Assembly (NCBI GenBank): GCA_013396755.1
Contig: VWZF01003927.1
Coordinates: 724,792-788,791, forward strand
Reading direction: 5' to 3'
DNA length: 64,000 bases
Source of the DNA: Sclerurus mexicanus
Lineage: Eukaryota; Chordata; Aves; Passeriformes; Furnariidae
Shown here: positions 35,014 to 45,563 of the stretch, in pieces
How positions within the stretch are numbered: position 1 is the first letter of the stretch
How the letters are laid out: each line of letters begins with the position of its first letter
Notes under the pieces: model-generated
The model's database searches: none
What the model saw: only the letters and a program-made list of their open reading frames with translations
Told to the model about the DNA's origin: nothing
Position numbers and translations under genes: made by a program

Positions 35014-36714
35014 GTGACTGACAGCTGTCAGTGACAGGTTTGGTGCACACTGGCACTCCCCTCCTGCTCCCCATCCCCAAGCACACCTGCAGAGCCAGGA
35101 CTGGGAATCTGTGGAAGTTTCACTGCCCCAAAATCCCAGGCTTGGGTTGTATGTCACATCAAATCCAGATTACAACACAGCCAGGGCTTGAAGACTGCCC
35201 CATGGTTGATTATTTGCTGATACTTCCTATTTAGTTTAAACCAGCATACTGATTGTATCAGCCATAAAGCTTTGCGGAGGTTGGTTTATTCCCGCCGTCA
35301 AATGGACTGTTCTCCTCTCTGTCATAAAGTTAATTTTATAGTCTTTGTTCATTTTCCTAATCTGCAAATTACATCCTCTTGTACTCTGATTACTTAGTAT
35401 TGGAAAAACAGACCTTCTATATTTCCCCTCTGCTTCCAGTTTGAATATTCTTTGTATTATCTTGATGACCTTAATCTCTTTTTTTTTCCCCCACTGGCCT
35501 TTCAAGGAAGCAGCAAATGCACCAGCAACACTAAGTGTGTCGGCCAGAAAAAACAACCTCAGCTTCTGCTTTATGCTTAGTCCATCTGACTTCCTTCTCC
35601 TTCTTTTCCTTTACTTTTTTCTTTTTTTTCTCTCCCCTCCTCCTCCAACAGTAAAGACTGTGGGAAGAAATGGAACTATGGCAGGGAGGATTTGGCATCC
35701 TTGTAGAAATCCTTCATTTCCTATTGGGAAGGAGGCAGTTTAATATACTGGGAAAAAAGAAACTGTCTATTGAACACCTTGCAACAAACAGGTCATTATC
35801 TACTTAAAGATATGTTCATTTTGTAAGAAGTGTATTGATGCACATACTCACATTTCCACCTAAAATGGCCACACCCCAGCAGCAGCAGATGCAGCACTGG
35901 GAACAAGAGGAGTTTCACGGAAATTCATGCCTGGACACCACTGACGTACTGCTTGAATCTCAAAAACAAAGTACAGGCAGGTTTCAGACTGCCCCGTGCC
36001 CTCATGTTACTTCTGTCCACTGAATGAGAATCCCTAAAACAGATCCTGAGCTCTGAGTAACTGTGAAACCAGACTGGCAAGTTTGGAGAAGGAAGCCAGG
36101 AGGACAGAAAACAAAAGTGTGGTCCCATCCCAAACCCCAGTTCTTCCTCACTCTGGGATATTCTCTACCTGTCGTTTTCACCCTTTTTCTCATTGCACAT
36201 CTCTAAAAATATGGCTGCACATGAGCTGACTGACTGTAAACTTGTTTTTCTTGATTTCCTTTTACAAATCTCTTTGAAAGTTCCTATGGATACCATGGGA
36301 TTCACCAGACTATGGTTTGAACATTTCACCGTTTGTTGCATCCATCCTCTGCATCAGACATGGTTACTACTTATTTATAGGCTACAAAGTGGGGAAATCA
36401 AACTGCACACATTTACTTTCAAAATGGTGGGTCCTGGCCTCAGTCAACTATGCATGGAGCATCCCTGAGCATCTCCTGTAAGCTCCAAATATTTCAATAA
36501 ACTTTGCCCTTTGATAGAAAGATTCACATCCTCTCTTTTGGGACTATTAGAGCCTTAACTGCAATATCTAACCACAGTTTGTAGCCAGAACTTCCCTTGA
36601 AGAGGCCACAGGGCACAGCAGCTTCCAACAGCCTGTGGAGAAGCCCCTGAAAGTTTGTTTTTCCTCCTGGAGGATGCAAGGGCTAGAAATCCTCTACACT
36701 CCTTAGGTGGGAAT
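35014..36714. other. Unique DNA, no gene recognised
   Basis: T-rich low-complexity runs near 35478-35492 and 35600-35650. Ordinary sequence otherwise. Confidence 0.55.
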
Positions 36715-37109
36715 TCATCTCTTTCCCTGTTGTCTGTCTTCCCTCACCCAGCTTTTGCTGCTGCTTTGCCTGTCTCCTTTCAGCTGCATTTCCCACTGCT
36801 CACAGCCACCTCTGCTATTCCTTTCTCTGTGTTTCTCCAGTCTCTCCTTGCCCAGGCTCCCTGGCACTGCCTCTGCTCCCAGCTCGACCTCACCTCCTTT
36901 GGGCTGATTCATCTCACTCTTTCCTTCTCTAATGCCCTCTGTTCTCTCCCCCTCACCTCTCTATCCCACTTCTGTCCTTTTCTTCCCTCCTCCCATTCAC
37001 TTTCTTTTGATTTTAAATCCTTTTCAGTGGTCCTGACTCCATTTTTCTCCCTCTCTACCTTCCAACTCTCCTGTCTCCCTCTTTCCTGCCTCCTCTCCCG
37101 TTTGCCAGT
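36715..37109 (+). repeat. Long pyrimidine-rich tract
   Basis: About 400 bp in which C and T strongly dominate the plus strand, made of irregular TCTCC/CTTTCC/CCTC words with only scattered purines. It produces a 152-codon frame of mostly Ser, Leu, Phe and Pro, as any such tract would, so no gene is called. It ends about 500 bp before the CpG island. Long pyrimidine-purine strand bias can favour triplex (H-DNA) or R-loop formation. Confidence 0.75.
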
Positions 37110-37611
37110 GTAATGCTGTGGGAGCTGCCATTCACAGTCCAAATTTTCGATGCAGGGCTGCTCATGTGGCTCTCACTTACAAACAGCAGCTCCAGCCGGA
37201 AAAAATAAGACACCAATTAATTCCAACAGCCAACTCTTTGCTTAAAAACCTTACGTTATTTCACATTAAAGACCAGCAGCCTCTGTCTGCCTGCAAACTG
37301 CCCAGTGCCAGGAACATATTTATAGAAGGACTTATGGAAGGAAGGGGTTTGGGGTTTTGTTTTTTTTACCCCTAGTAAACACAGAGATACGAGGATTGTT
37401 TCATTTCAAATACATGTGTAAATTCTCCAGGGCGCAGCTCGGGGGCCGGAGCAGGAATGGGGCTTTATTTGTAAGCTGTTAGTCTTGGCAACTCTGCAAA
37501 ATGTTTTCCCCCAAATGTATTTTACACTCATAATTACTGCATGGTGGGTTTATATCAAACCCCTATAACTTCAGATGTGTGACACAATCTATTAAAACCT
37601 ATACATAATTC
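37110..37611. other. Spacer between pyrimidine tract and CpG island
   Basis: Mixed unique DNA with TAATTA-type words (about 37510-37535) and ATAATTCAGG just before the island. It may be part of a regulatory block; no gene is seen. Confidence 0.4.
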
Positions 37612-37624
37612 AGGGGCACGTTCT

Positions 37625-37682
37625 GGGGCGGGGGTGCTTGTGGGGAGCGGGGACCGGGGCCGCTCCGGCGGGGCCGGCGGGG
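37625..37682 (+). other. Dense G-quadruplex run at island edge
   Basis: Seven runs of four or five G within 58 nt (37625, 37630, 37642, 37649, 37656, 37670, 37679), giving several overlapping canonical quadruplex patterns on the plus strand. Such G-skewed edges are common beside active promoters. Confidence 0.65.
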
Positions 37683-37698
37683 CCGTTCCTGGGCTGCC

Positions 37699-37713
37699 AG
37701 CGCCATCTATAGC
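37699..37713 (-). promoter_or_regulatory. CTCF/YY1-like core
   Basis: The minus strand reads GCTATAGATGGCGCT. The AGATGGCGCT part matches the core of the CTCF motif (YAGRKGGCRSY), while the CCA-side bases do not. ATGGCG is also a YY1-type core. Position inside the CpG island makes either plausible. About 12 of 15 positions of the CTCF consensus are met by eye. Confidence 0.35.
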
Positions 37714-37906
37714 CGGGCTCCGCCGCCCCAAAACCTCCCAACAGGACGCTTTTTGACCGTCCTGCCCGCGCTCACGGCCAGGGAATCCCTCCCTCCCACC
37801 CCGCGCCGGGGATCTGCGGGAGGCTGAAGATGCCGGGAGCATCACCCGGCTCAGCCGCATCATCGCCCGCAGCGCTGCCCCCGCGCCCGCGCATCGCCCG
37901 CAGCCC

Positions 37907-38026
37907 GTGTCCCGCTCCGTGTCCCGCTCCGTGTCCCAGCCCATGTCCCAATCCGTGCCCCAGCCTGTGTCCCGTCCCGTGTCCCAACCCGTGTCCCAGC
38001 CCGTGTCCCAGTCCGTGTCCCAGCTC
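37907..38026 (+). repeat. 12-bp minisatellite, ten units
   Basis: Ten successive 12-mers of the form GTGTCCCRNYCC: GTGTCCCGCTCC twice, then GTGTCCCAGCCC, ATGTCCCAATCC, GTGCCCCAGCCT, GTGTCCCGTCCC, GTGTCCCAACCC, GTGTCCCAGCCC, GTGTCCCAGTCC and GTGTCCCAGCTC. Because 12 is a multiple of three, the array reads as a four-residue repeat in several frames (QPVS-like on the plus strand, DTGW-like on the minus strand), which explains the long overlapping frames here. Variation is mostly at the 8th-11th bases. Confidence 0.95.
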
Positions 38027-38304
38027 GGCTCCAGCACCCGTGGCCCTGACAGTGATGCTTCATTGCAGGACAGATCTTTCTCACGTTTGTTTTTCTTTTC
38101 TGGCTGTTGTTGCCTCCCCAAGCATCTAAAGGTGCACAGGAGCCACCGGACAGAGCAGAGCTGTGGGGCCATCTGGTTCAGGAGCTTGTTGTGACCAATG
38201 CCCAGCATGTGATGCAGCAGAGGGAGGGCAAGAAATGTCACAGTAGACATTTATTAGAAAAGGAAAAAAACCCCTTGCCTTTGCACAACATTTTTCTCAA
38301 TTGC

Positions 38305-38372
38305 CATCATCCAGCAGATGAACCGTGCCCTCCATGAGAACAAGGTAATGAAGTGACTTGCCAATCATTTCA
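38305..38372 (-). mobile_element. MIR-like SINE fragment, reverse orientation
   Basis: CAGATGAACCGTGCCCTCCA followed by AGAACAAGGTAATGAAGTG and ACTTGCC corresponds to the reversed MIR-type phrase in which 'CAGATGGGGAAACTGAGGCACAGA' is followed by 'GGTAAAGTGACTTGCCCAAGG'. Decayed, with one small insertion or deletion. Confidence 0.42.
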
Positions 38373-41300
38373 AATGAGCCAAGCCATCTTCAGTGAGGAT
38401 GGAGAGGTGGTTGGTTCTTCATTGAGTTGGTGGGTGTTGGATTTGGCCCAGTGTGAATTCAACTGAGTATTTTGCAATTCATACAAATATTGAAGAGAAT
38501 AATGTGTGAGGGAGGGAAGGAAAATTTCACAGAAATCAAGCTCAGGCCTCCCCAGGCTGCAGAGCCTACGAAGTTTAGAGAGGATCCACAAAGGCTCTGT
38601 TAGGTGTTTCAAATACTGAGTCGCTGTTTCATAAAAACTTGCCTCAGAAATTAGAGCTACATTTAAAAGTAAAAACAAACATGAAACAATGGTGCAGGTA
38701 GTTCCATCCCTTGCACACTCTGCCTCTTCTCTCTGTCACTCCTGCCAAGATGGGAGGTAGCACCTCAGAGATGGCACCTAAATAGTGCAGGGAAGTACCT
38801 TTGACAGATGTGTACGTTTTCCCTCTGCCTTTCTTGGCTCATGACTGTAAGTTCTTAACACAGTAGCAGAGCAAGTTAATTGCCCTGACTGCCCTGTCTC
38901 CAGGGAACATTTAGCAGGGGTGTTTTTTCCAAGCCAAGTATTAGCCACCAAAGACAGTTGAATCTAGCCTGTTTTCTTGCACCATTCCTAACCCTAAATG
39001 GAGTTTGGGTAAAGTTGTTACAGCCATCATCCATTTCCATGGGTGTTGACACACTACTGAGGTGGAAGTGGTGGGTTACCCACCTTGTGACTGAGTATCT
39101 CTGCCTGACTACACTACAAACCAGGTAACCCAACCAGTACATTTCACAGCCTGAAAAGCCAAACAGGACATTTCATCATTGCTTGTCACACAAGAGTCAC
39201 ACACCATCTTTTACACCTCATTGAAGACAGCTGAAGCTCACGCCAAGCCTTGCATGTGCACAGTCACCAGCACTGGATGAAAAGACCTTTCCAAAGTCCA
39301 CCTTCACCCTTAGAAACTCAAGCTTTTGTAGCAGACTGAAAATTCTCATTTGCATCTCCTCTTTCCTTTTTTGAAGAGCCACAGGTCAAAGTCCCCTGCT
39401 AAAAGAGTGGCTCTGAAGCTCTCACCATCAGCTTTGGAAATAAAACACACTCACTGTTTCTTTCCTGACTGAGATGCCTGCTGACCTCTTCTCTCATGTA
39501 ACATAAAACTTTCACACTTCAACTTCTCTGGGTTTCTTAAAGTAACACTTGGAAACACAAACCAGTCAACACCTCGGGGAGCCAGGGCGCTTGGCTGAGG
39601 CATTGCACTGCTGCTGCTAAGCCAGAGCTACACAACAGGAGCCAGATGAGCAGAGAATAGAGACTTGGGAAAAATGCGGGTAAGGGCTTCTTGATAGGCA
39701 ATACAGTCCACAGCTGAGTGGCACTGGACATTGCTGCTTCTCCCAGGCACCTTCCATGTCACTGTAGTCAGGCTTTTCAACTCCTCTGCATCTCTCATTC
39801 CTGTCCAACATTTTGCTGTTCCTTTTCTCTGCCTTCTTGTAAAGAGAAGCTCCAAATGCTCCGGTAACAACACTGGCAGAGCTGAACCTGACACTTGCTG
39901 AGCAGAGGGAGTATATCTGGAGAGTTTAGAAACTGAGTGTCCCCCACATGCAGTACTTGCTCACAGGAGCAATGAGACTGAGCTCTGCTTTATCTGAGCT
40001 GTGGTCAAAGCACCATTGTCATAGAACTGAACACACCATGGCAGATTCCTTTGTAGTGTGGAAATTGCCAACCACATTTAATTCTGGGGGAAACAGGAGT
40101 GAAAGCTTCAATTGCTCTGGATTTGTCCTTCATGGCGTTTTCCAATATATTTCACGTGCTGTTCCTGGTGTTTAAAACTGTAATAAAGTCATATGCTCCA
40201 CGGGAAAAGATTCCTTTGCACTTCATACAGTGAGTATTTGTTCATGAGGGGCAGCTGGGGATGCCCCATCTCCCCCAGTTTGGTGTGGTGCTTTGTGGAT
40301 CACAGGACAGCTCAGGGGGGTGGTGGCCAGATCAGGGAGCTGCCATCAGCACACACTCGCAGTGTGCACAGCAGGAGCTAAATATTGATTCCCAGCAAGT
40401 ATTGCATCACCAAACTCATTTTTGCTTTTCCCGTTGTCCTATGAAGCCTGAAATGCAGCTCAAATCCCAGAATGCCCCTATTGGCATTTCTTACTTCAAT
40501 AAAAGTGCAGGGTTTTTTTCTGAAAAGGAGCTCTAGAAATGGTATTATCGAGTTCCACATTTACTGTATCTTAGTGACTTCCCAGGAAATTGCCTTAGCT
40601 TGCACACAAAGGATTGTCTCTTTAGCTGCAAATTAAACCTGAGATCTGAAAGTGACGTTGGGTTCTGATGCCACCAGGAATAAAGACACTGCAACTGCAG
40701 CCTTGCTAATTGTTCTGTCAATTACTGCAAATTAATTTGCTCATATTTATTTATTGCTGTGGTATCAAAATTGCACTCAGAGCTATGCAATACACCAATA
40801 AAGACAGATTTGCTGTGGGAACCTTGCATCCTTCCTTCCCTTTGCTCAAGCTGGTACTCTATCTGCTGATCCTGCAAGGGAGGCAAAGGAGGTCAGGGCC
40901 TGATCCAGCATCTACCAGACTGGCATGAACGACTGTTGGATCTGACCTCTGACAGGTTTTGAAGAAAGTGTTAGTTTTAATTTATTTTCATTTTTATGTT
41001 GTCCCATCATTTTGAACAGAGACAAAACAGAGTTACAAGCAACCTCCTTTAGCCAAAAGATCTTCTTCCTTTTCCTATAATTAGGCGAGCCCTGCCAGGT
41101 GAAGTCAGGTGAACAGTGTATAAACCCAGTTAATATAATAACGACACATGTGATTGTGTGTAATGTGGCAGGCAATTGTACACTAAACAGGAGCATTAGT
41201 GGTCACTGCACATGATAACTCACTGTGACACCTCTTATTTCCCACTGTACAGAAAGAAAGAAAACAGAATAATATCCTTCCCAGTGGCTCCCCATATTTT

Positions 41301-42814
41301 GCAAAAAGCTTGTCATTAAAGAAGTGCAATTTTCTATTCCATTCTCGACAGACGGTTCTTTTGCATAAAATATTCTCCTGCTCTCTGCCCCTTATTCCCT
41401 AGAGCTCATCTCCCAAAAGACATTAGTCCCCTTTAGAACAACCTCCGTAGGAACAAGGCGCTCCAATTCACCTAAAATTCAGGGATATCAAGTCTGACAG
41501 CTCCACACACTGAACTCCTGGTCTAAAATGTCCTCTGCTTTTCAGATTCCCAACAACTAAACTCTTCATTGAAAAATTCTAGTTGATTCATATTACAAAA
41601 CAATCAGTATATGTCAAATAAAATATCGATATAGATATCTTTCCACTATCATGTATGTATTTGTGTATAAATGAATCAGATATAAAATGTATAAAGCCTG
41701 ACAAATAAACATTTTATTATGTATAATACTAAAGATATTGTTCATCATCTTACAGTGAAGAACTATTTTATAGAAAATATCTAGTCTTTTATGTTTTCAC
41801 AGAGTGGTTGAAATATTTTGCACAAAATGGTTTTAAGAAAAAAAAAATCACCTTTTCTCCCTGAAAAAAAATTGTCATTAAAAATTGTTAACTTAATTAA
41901 CATAATCCATTTGCCTTGGCATTGGCTGTGTCTGTTTCTGCTGATACTGTTAATAAAGATTTGATCAGAATGATGTTTCAAATTATTTTAAAATTTGTTT
42001 TCCAAATCCCATCTTTTCCTCCTGGAAAATCCTATTTAAAAAAAAACAAAAAAAGAAACTTGAAAAATTATTCTGGAAAAGGTCTGGGGAGTTTTTTGGA
42101 ACATATTGCAGAGAAATATTTTTTAAAGACTTGGAGCATAAAAGAACTATAAATTCAGTACTGGAGAAGAGACAACATATATTTTTTATAGTGTTTTCTT
42201 AAAATGGCTTCTTTAGTTTTGACCAGCTCTCTGCATTTCTGTTTCTGTGGACTGCATGATTTGTTAGAACTTTTTGGATCATCTATCATTTAATACACTA
42301 TTACATTTTACAGCACCAAAGCTTGGCTGGATTATCGCTGCTGAGAAAACACAAACCCATTTATACAATATATGTGTTTATTTTAGTGCACATTATAGGT
42401 GTGCACATAGAAGAACATTCCATGGGAAATGTGTTCCTATAACATATAACTATATAATCTACTATATATAAAGTAATGCTTACTCATAGATAATTGCATA
42501 TAGGAATGATAGAGGCAAAATCCTTCATCTCTGTGCAATTTTGTTAGCGAGGGCTTTGCAAATGGAAGTTCAATAGAGCCACCCTGGCTGGAGCACAGCA
42601 CACATCGGAGCCGCACAATTCTTATCTCACTGGTGGCTCTCGCAAGGAAGATATGAAAGTCTCATTCTTTCATAAGAGGGCTGCATGGAATTGAGGATTG
42701 TATGGTTCTGGGGAGACTTACTGTATAATATCAGAAATTGCTAGACATTTGAAGACAGAAATGTCTTTCTCCTTTGAGTATTGCATCCTAAGTGCCAGCC
42801 AGAAATGATTTATA
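38373..42814. other. AT-rich unique DNA
   Basis: No gene recognised. A perfect octamer ATTTGCAT lies at 39348-39355 and the palindrome at 40727-40740 is listed separately. TA-rich stretches run from 41590 to 42480. The block 42540-43100 has conserved-noncoding texture. Confidence 0.5.
40727..40740. promoter_or_regulatory. Palindromic homeodomain-type site
   Basis: GCAAATTAATTTGC is a perfect 14-bp palindrome with AATTAATT at its centre, the arrangement bound by paired homeodomain proteins. It could equally be chance in AT-rich DNA. Confidence 0.25.
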
Positions 42815-42855
42815 CATGCTCATCCTTATTATGGACTACACATAATAAGGGCATG
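42815..42855. other. Near-perfect stem-loop
   Basis: CCTTATTATG (42824-42833) pairs fully with CATAATAAGG (42841-42850) around a 7-nt loop. The stem extends by CATGC/GCATG past a 4-nt bulge, giving 15 base pairs in 41 nt. It is too short for a standard microRNA precursor as it stands. Confidence 0.7.
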
Positions 42856-45494
42856 ATAGAAATCGTATCTGCATAGATTCAGGCAGTTCCAAGAGATCTG
42901 CTGCCAGTTTTGTTTGACAAGACACTCAATCAAGTGAAAAGGTTCAAAATATTTCAGGAGGTACCGTCTGCATTTTTAAGACCCAATATTTGTATCCACA
43001 TAACAGAAATCCTAAATGAGAGCAACATTAGGCTATATTCACCCTAAGTTGCAATTTTCAGTGGAAATATTTTGAGCTTGACTGCCAGTGTTTTAAGATA
43101 AACATTTTATTCATTTCATAATTTCAATAAGATCCAACACATTCCTGTTTCTCTTTTCCTTCCTTGGAAAAATGCAAAACAGTATAGTAATGTGCTGGAA
43201 AAAGAATCTCAGAACACTTTTTATCTATTATTTTATTAATTCGGCTGAGGGAGTTCCATTATACTACTTATTGCCTCTACAGCCCTGTTCAAATCCTACC
43301 TGATCTTTGAAATGCAGGTCATTTTCCAAAGAAGCAGATGCATAAAACAAAACAGAGCACTTGTGGGAATTTTATACAGAGAGAAATTACAGTGATGGGA
43401 ATCGGCATTCCTTAGAGCGCATCAGATTTTCCACGGAATGTTCCACTGCTCCCATCGAGGCCCAGTTCATCCAAACTTGAGCAATCCCATTACAGTCACT
43501 GAAAGTGCTCACATGAGTGAAGTTTCACAGGACTCGCCCCTGATGGACAAGGAATCAGGGTGGATCTTGTCCTTAAAAAAACCAACAGCAGCTCAGGCTG
43601 AGGGATCAGCTTGGTTGTCGCTCACAGAGTTAAACCTCCCCACCACCTCCCACATGCTGAAAATCCATGGACGTGCAAGTCATTAAGCTGCTCCTAGAAA
43701 AGCTCTTTTTCTAAGACAATATCGTGCAGCACAGACTGAGTCATGTGTAGGCCAAGAGGCTGTGCCAGAGCAAAGCACCAAGGAGTAAAACATTCACTCT
43801 TCCAGCACTTACTGCACTGACAGCTTGATAAAATGGTTCAAGGCATAATGTTCAAACAGAGGGAGGAAAAAAAATTAAAAATGTAATAATAAAGTTAAAT
43901 GTAACTGTTTTAAAGTATAATTCTTTGGAGAGCTCAGTTTTATGTTGGGCCGGCATTTGAAGTAGCACTAGTCATTATTAACGGGAAGCACAGATAGAGG
44001 AGATTTAAATCACTAAAGTAATAAAATCTGAACGAGGGCTAGCACCTTGAAAGGCTCTTGGAGAGAAGATTGCATACAAATGCAATTAAAACGATGCTTA
44101 TAAAATACTAAGATGTTAATTGGGTTTAGTCCCAGAAGCCCCAGCAGTACAGTATGTCAGAAGTTAGCTGGTTTGAAGTTTAAAAAGAGTGGTTTAATTT
44201 GTACACCTTGTCCTAATTACGAAGCTTTCTGCAGCCTGTGTATCGGCATGGTTTATTGTAGCTTAGAGCTTTGTAAAACAAACACACACCAGTTAATTGG
44301 GTTATTGCAATGGAAAATTGGGCTGCAGAACTGAAACCTTCCTTGCTAGTGTTTTTTTACAGCTTGTAATGAACGCTCCAGCAATGTCAGGATAGACTGA
44401 TTTGTAAGGTGTGCAGTTTACAACTTGGTTATACCGCTGGTCCGAAAAATAGGTGATACAGTGAAAACAAAGACTAGCACGATATAATGTTGCTGAGCTG
44501 GTGGGTTGAAGCCCCAGCTGGCTTATTTATATCTTGCAATCTCCCCAAATATTCCAGCAGGTCTGAACTCTACATTCCCACATTCGAGAAAGGACTATAA
44601 TAAGGCAAGGAGAGAATACCATGGTTGTTCGAAGAGCCTGTGGAGGCTGTGAGCACCTGCTGGGGGTCCTGTGAGGTCGTGTGTTTTTTCTCATAATCAG
44701 TAAATAAATACTTAGAATAAGAGCAGAGTAATACAAAGAAAGGGGCAGAATGGGAGACCTTACTATTCAAGCGCTGTTTAGGACCATTATCCTTGGCATT
44801 CATTTGTGCCATTCAGCTGATACTTGTTTCTTTGTATGAAGGAGCACTTTCCAAATGAAAATCTACCCTCTCCCTTCTTGTTTTGCTTCAGTCCAAACTT
44901 CACAAAACTGGGGGTTTCAGAGAACACTGCAGCAAAGTCCTTATCCAGGTCATGAGACCTCCCACATGTGTTTTGCTGTTATTTATTGTTAATCAGGTTC
45001 TGAGCCTGACATCCCTCAAACTCGTATTAAACACAGAAAAATCGCTTTGCTGAGGTCAGTGGGCTCATCCTAATTGGAAGCATTTAGCAGGAGAGGAGAC
45101 CAAGACCCCTGCCATCAGCTCAGCAGTGATCACAAAGACAGTGTGACCCCCGACCTTCCAACCCTGTTCTGGCTCTCCCATTGGAGGCCAGATCCCAGGA
45201 AAAGCTTGGAAACTTTATGAACCCTCAAATGTTGCAAAGGGTGATGTGACAAACTGACATGGTTCTGATTTAGGTCCTTGCTGCGGGGACTTTCTCCAGC
45301 AAGGGGAATTTCTACCCTGGAAGCTGCCCTTTGTCAGCCACTTTGGGACAGGCTTCTACTGAAGGGCAGTTCAGGATCATCTGGGTTTGGACTTGCCCTG
45401 CTGGAGGTCAGATCTGTGTCTGTTCTGCACACACTGGGGAAAGCTGGCAATACACTGGGAAAGTGGAAGGTCTAATTTCCTGTGTGTTTCTCAG
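42856..45494. other. Unique DNA, part with conserved-noncoding texture
   Basis: The block 43900-44560 is repeat-free, with many TAAT/ATTA words, ATGCAATTA and a duplicated 12-mer (listed separately). The 45050-45450 stretch is GC-richer and holds a weak CR1-tail-like phrase (CCGACCTTCCAACCC at about 45149) that is too short to call. Confidence 0.45.
44115..44303 (+). promoter_or_regulatory. Duplicated homeodomain-type 12-mer
   Basis: GTTAATTGGGTT occurs at 44115-44126 and again exactly at 44292-44303, 177 bp apart in the same direction, with TAATTA/ATTA words between. TTAATTGG is a good site for Antp/Nkx-like homeodomains. Two identical copies in one repeat-free block suggest a regulatory element. 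Confidence 0.35.
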
Positions 45495-45563
45495 AAAAGT
45501 GACTGCTACAGAGACATGCCCAAAGTCTTCAGCTGCAAGAACCTGGAGACACTGTGCATCAAG
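45495..45563 (+). other. Exon-like 69-nt segment, well-formed (unidentified)
   Basis: A textbook 3' splice site (branch-like TCTAAT about 20 nt before TGTGTGTTTCTCAG) precedes 23 codons with no stop, followed by AAG and GTACAA, a usable but weak donor. The peptide is KSDCYRDMPKVFSCKNLETL then CIK. Third-position G or C occurs in about 17 of 23 codons, well above the surrounding DNA, as in real exons. The length and the NLETL ending recall single leucine-rich-repeat exons, but that is only a resemblance. No partner exon of matching phase was found nearby, so it may belong to a gene with very long introns, or be chance. Confidence 0.25.

Larger units (their letters stand above)
37612..38040. 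promoter_or_regulatory. CpG island, the only clear one in the window
   Basis: The sequence changes abruptly from AT-rich to very GC-rich with dense CpG (for example CCGGCGGGGCCGGCGGGGCC and CCGCGCCCGCGC). Unmethylated islands of this kind normally mark promoters or other active elements. On the minus strand a possible donor, CCGTGAGC (intron from about 37775), could end a first exon, but no start site or coding content is recognised. The 231-codon minus-strand frame across 37555-38250 is the longest in the window. It owes its length to the GC richness and to the 12-bp repeat, which cannot introduce frameshifts. The island may serve a noncoding RNA, an unrecognised gene, or act as an insulator. 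Confidence 0.65.

Noticed and set aside
36655..37113. 152-codon Ser/Leu/Phe-rich plus-strand frame
   Set aside because: Direct product of the pyrimidine-rich tract.
37555..38250. 231-codon minus-strand open frame, longest in the window
   Set aside because: It spans a CpG island and a 12-bp in-frame minisatellite, both of which lengthen frames without coding. No domain is recognised, and frames in other phases are also long here.
45149..45163. CR1-tail-like phrase CCGACCTTCCAACCC
   Set aside because: About 15 bp only, with no terminal repeat or upstream match.
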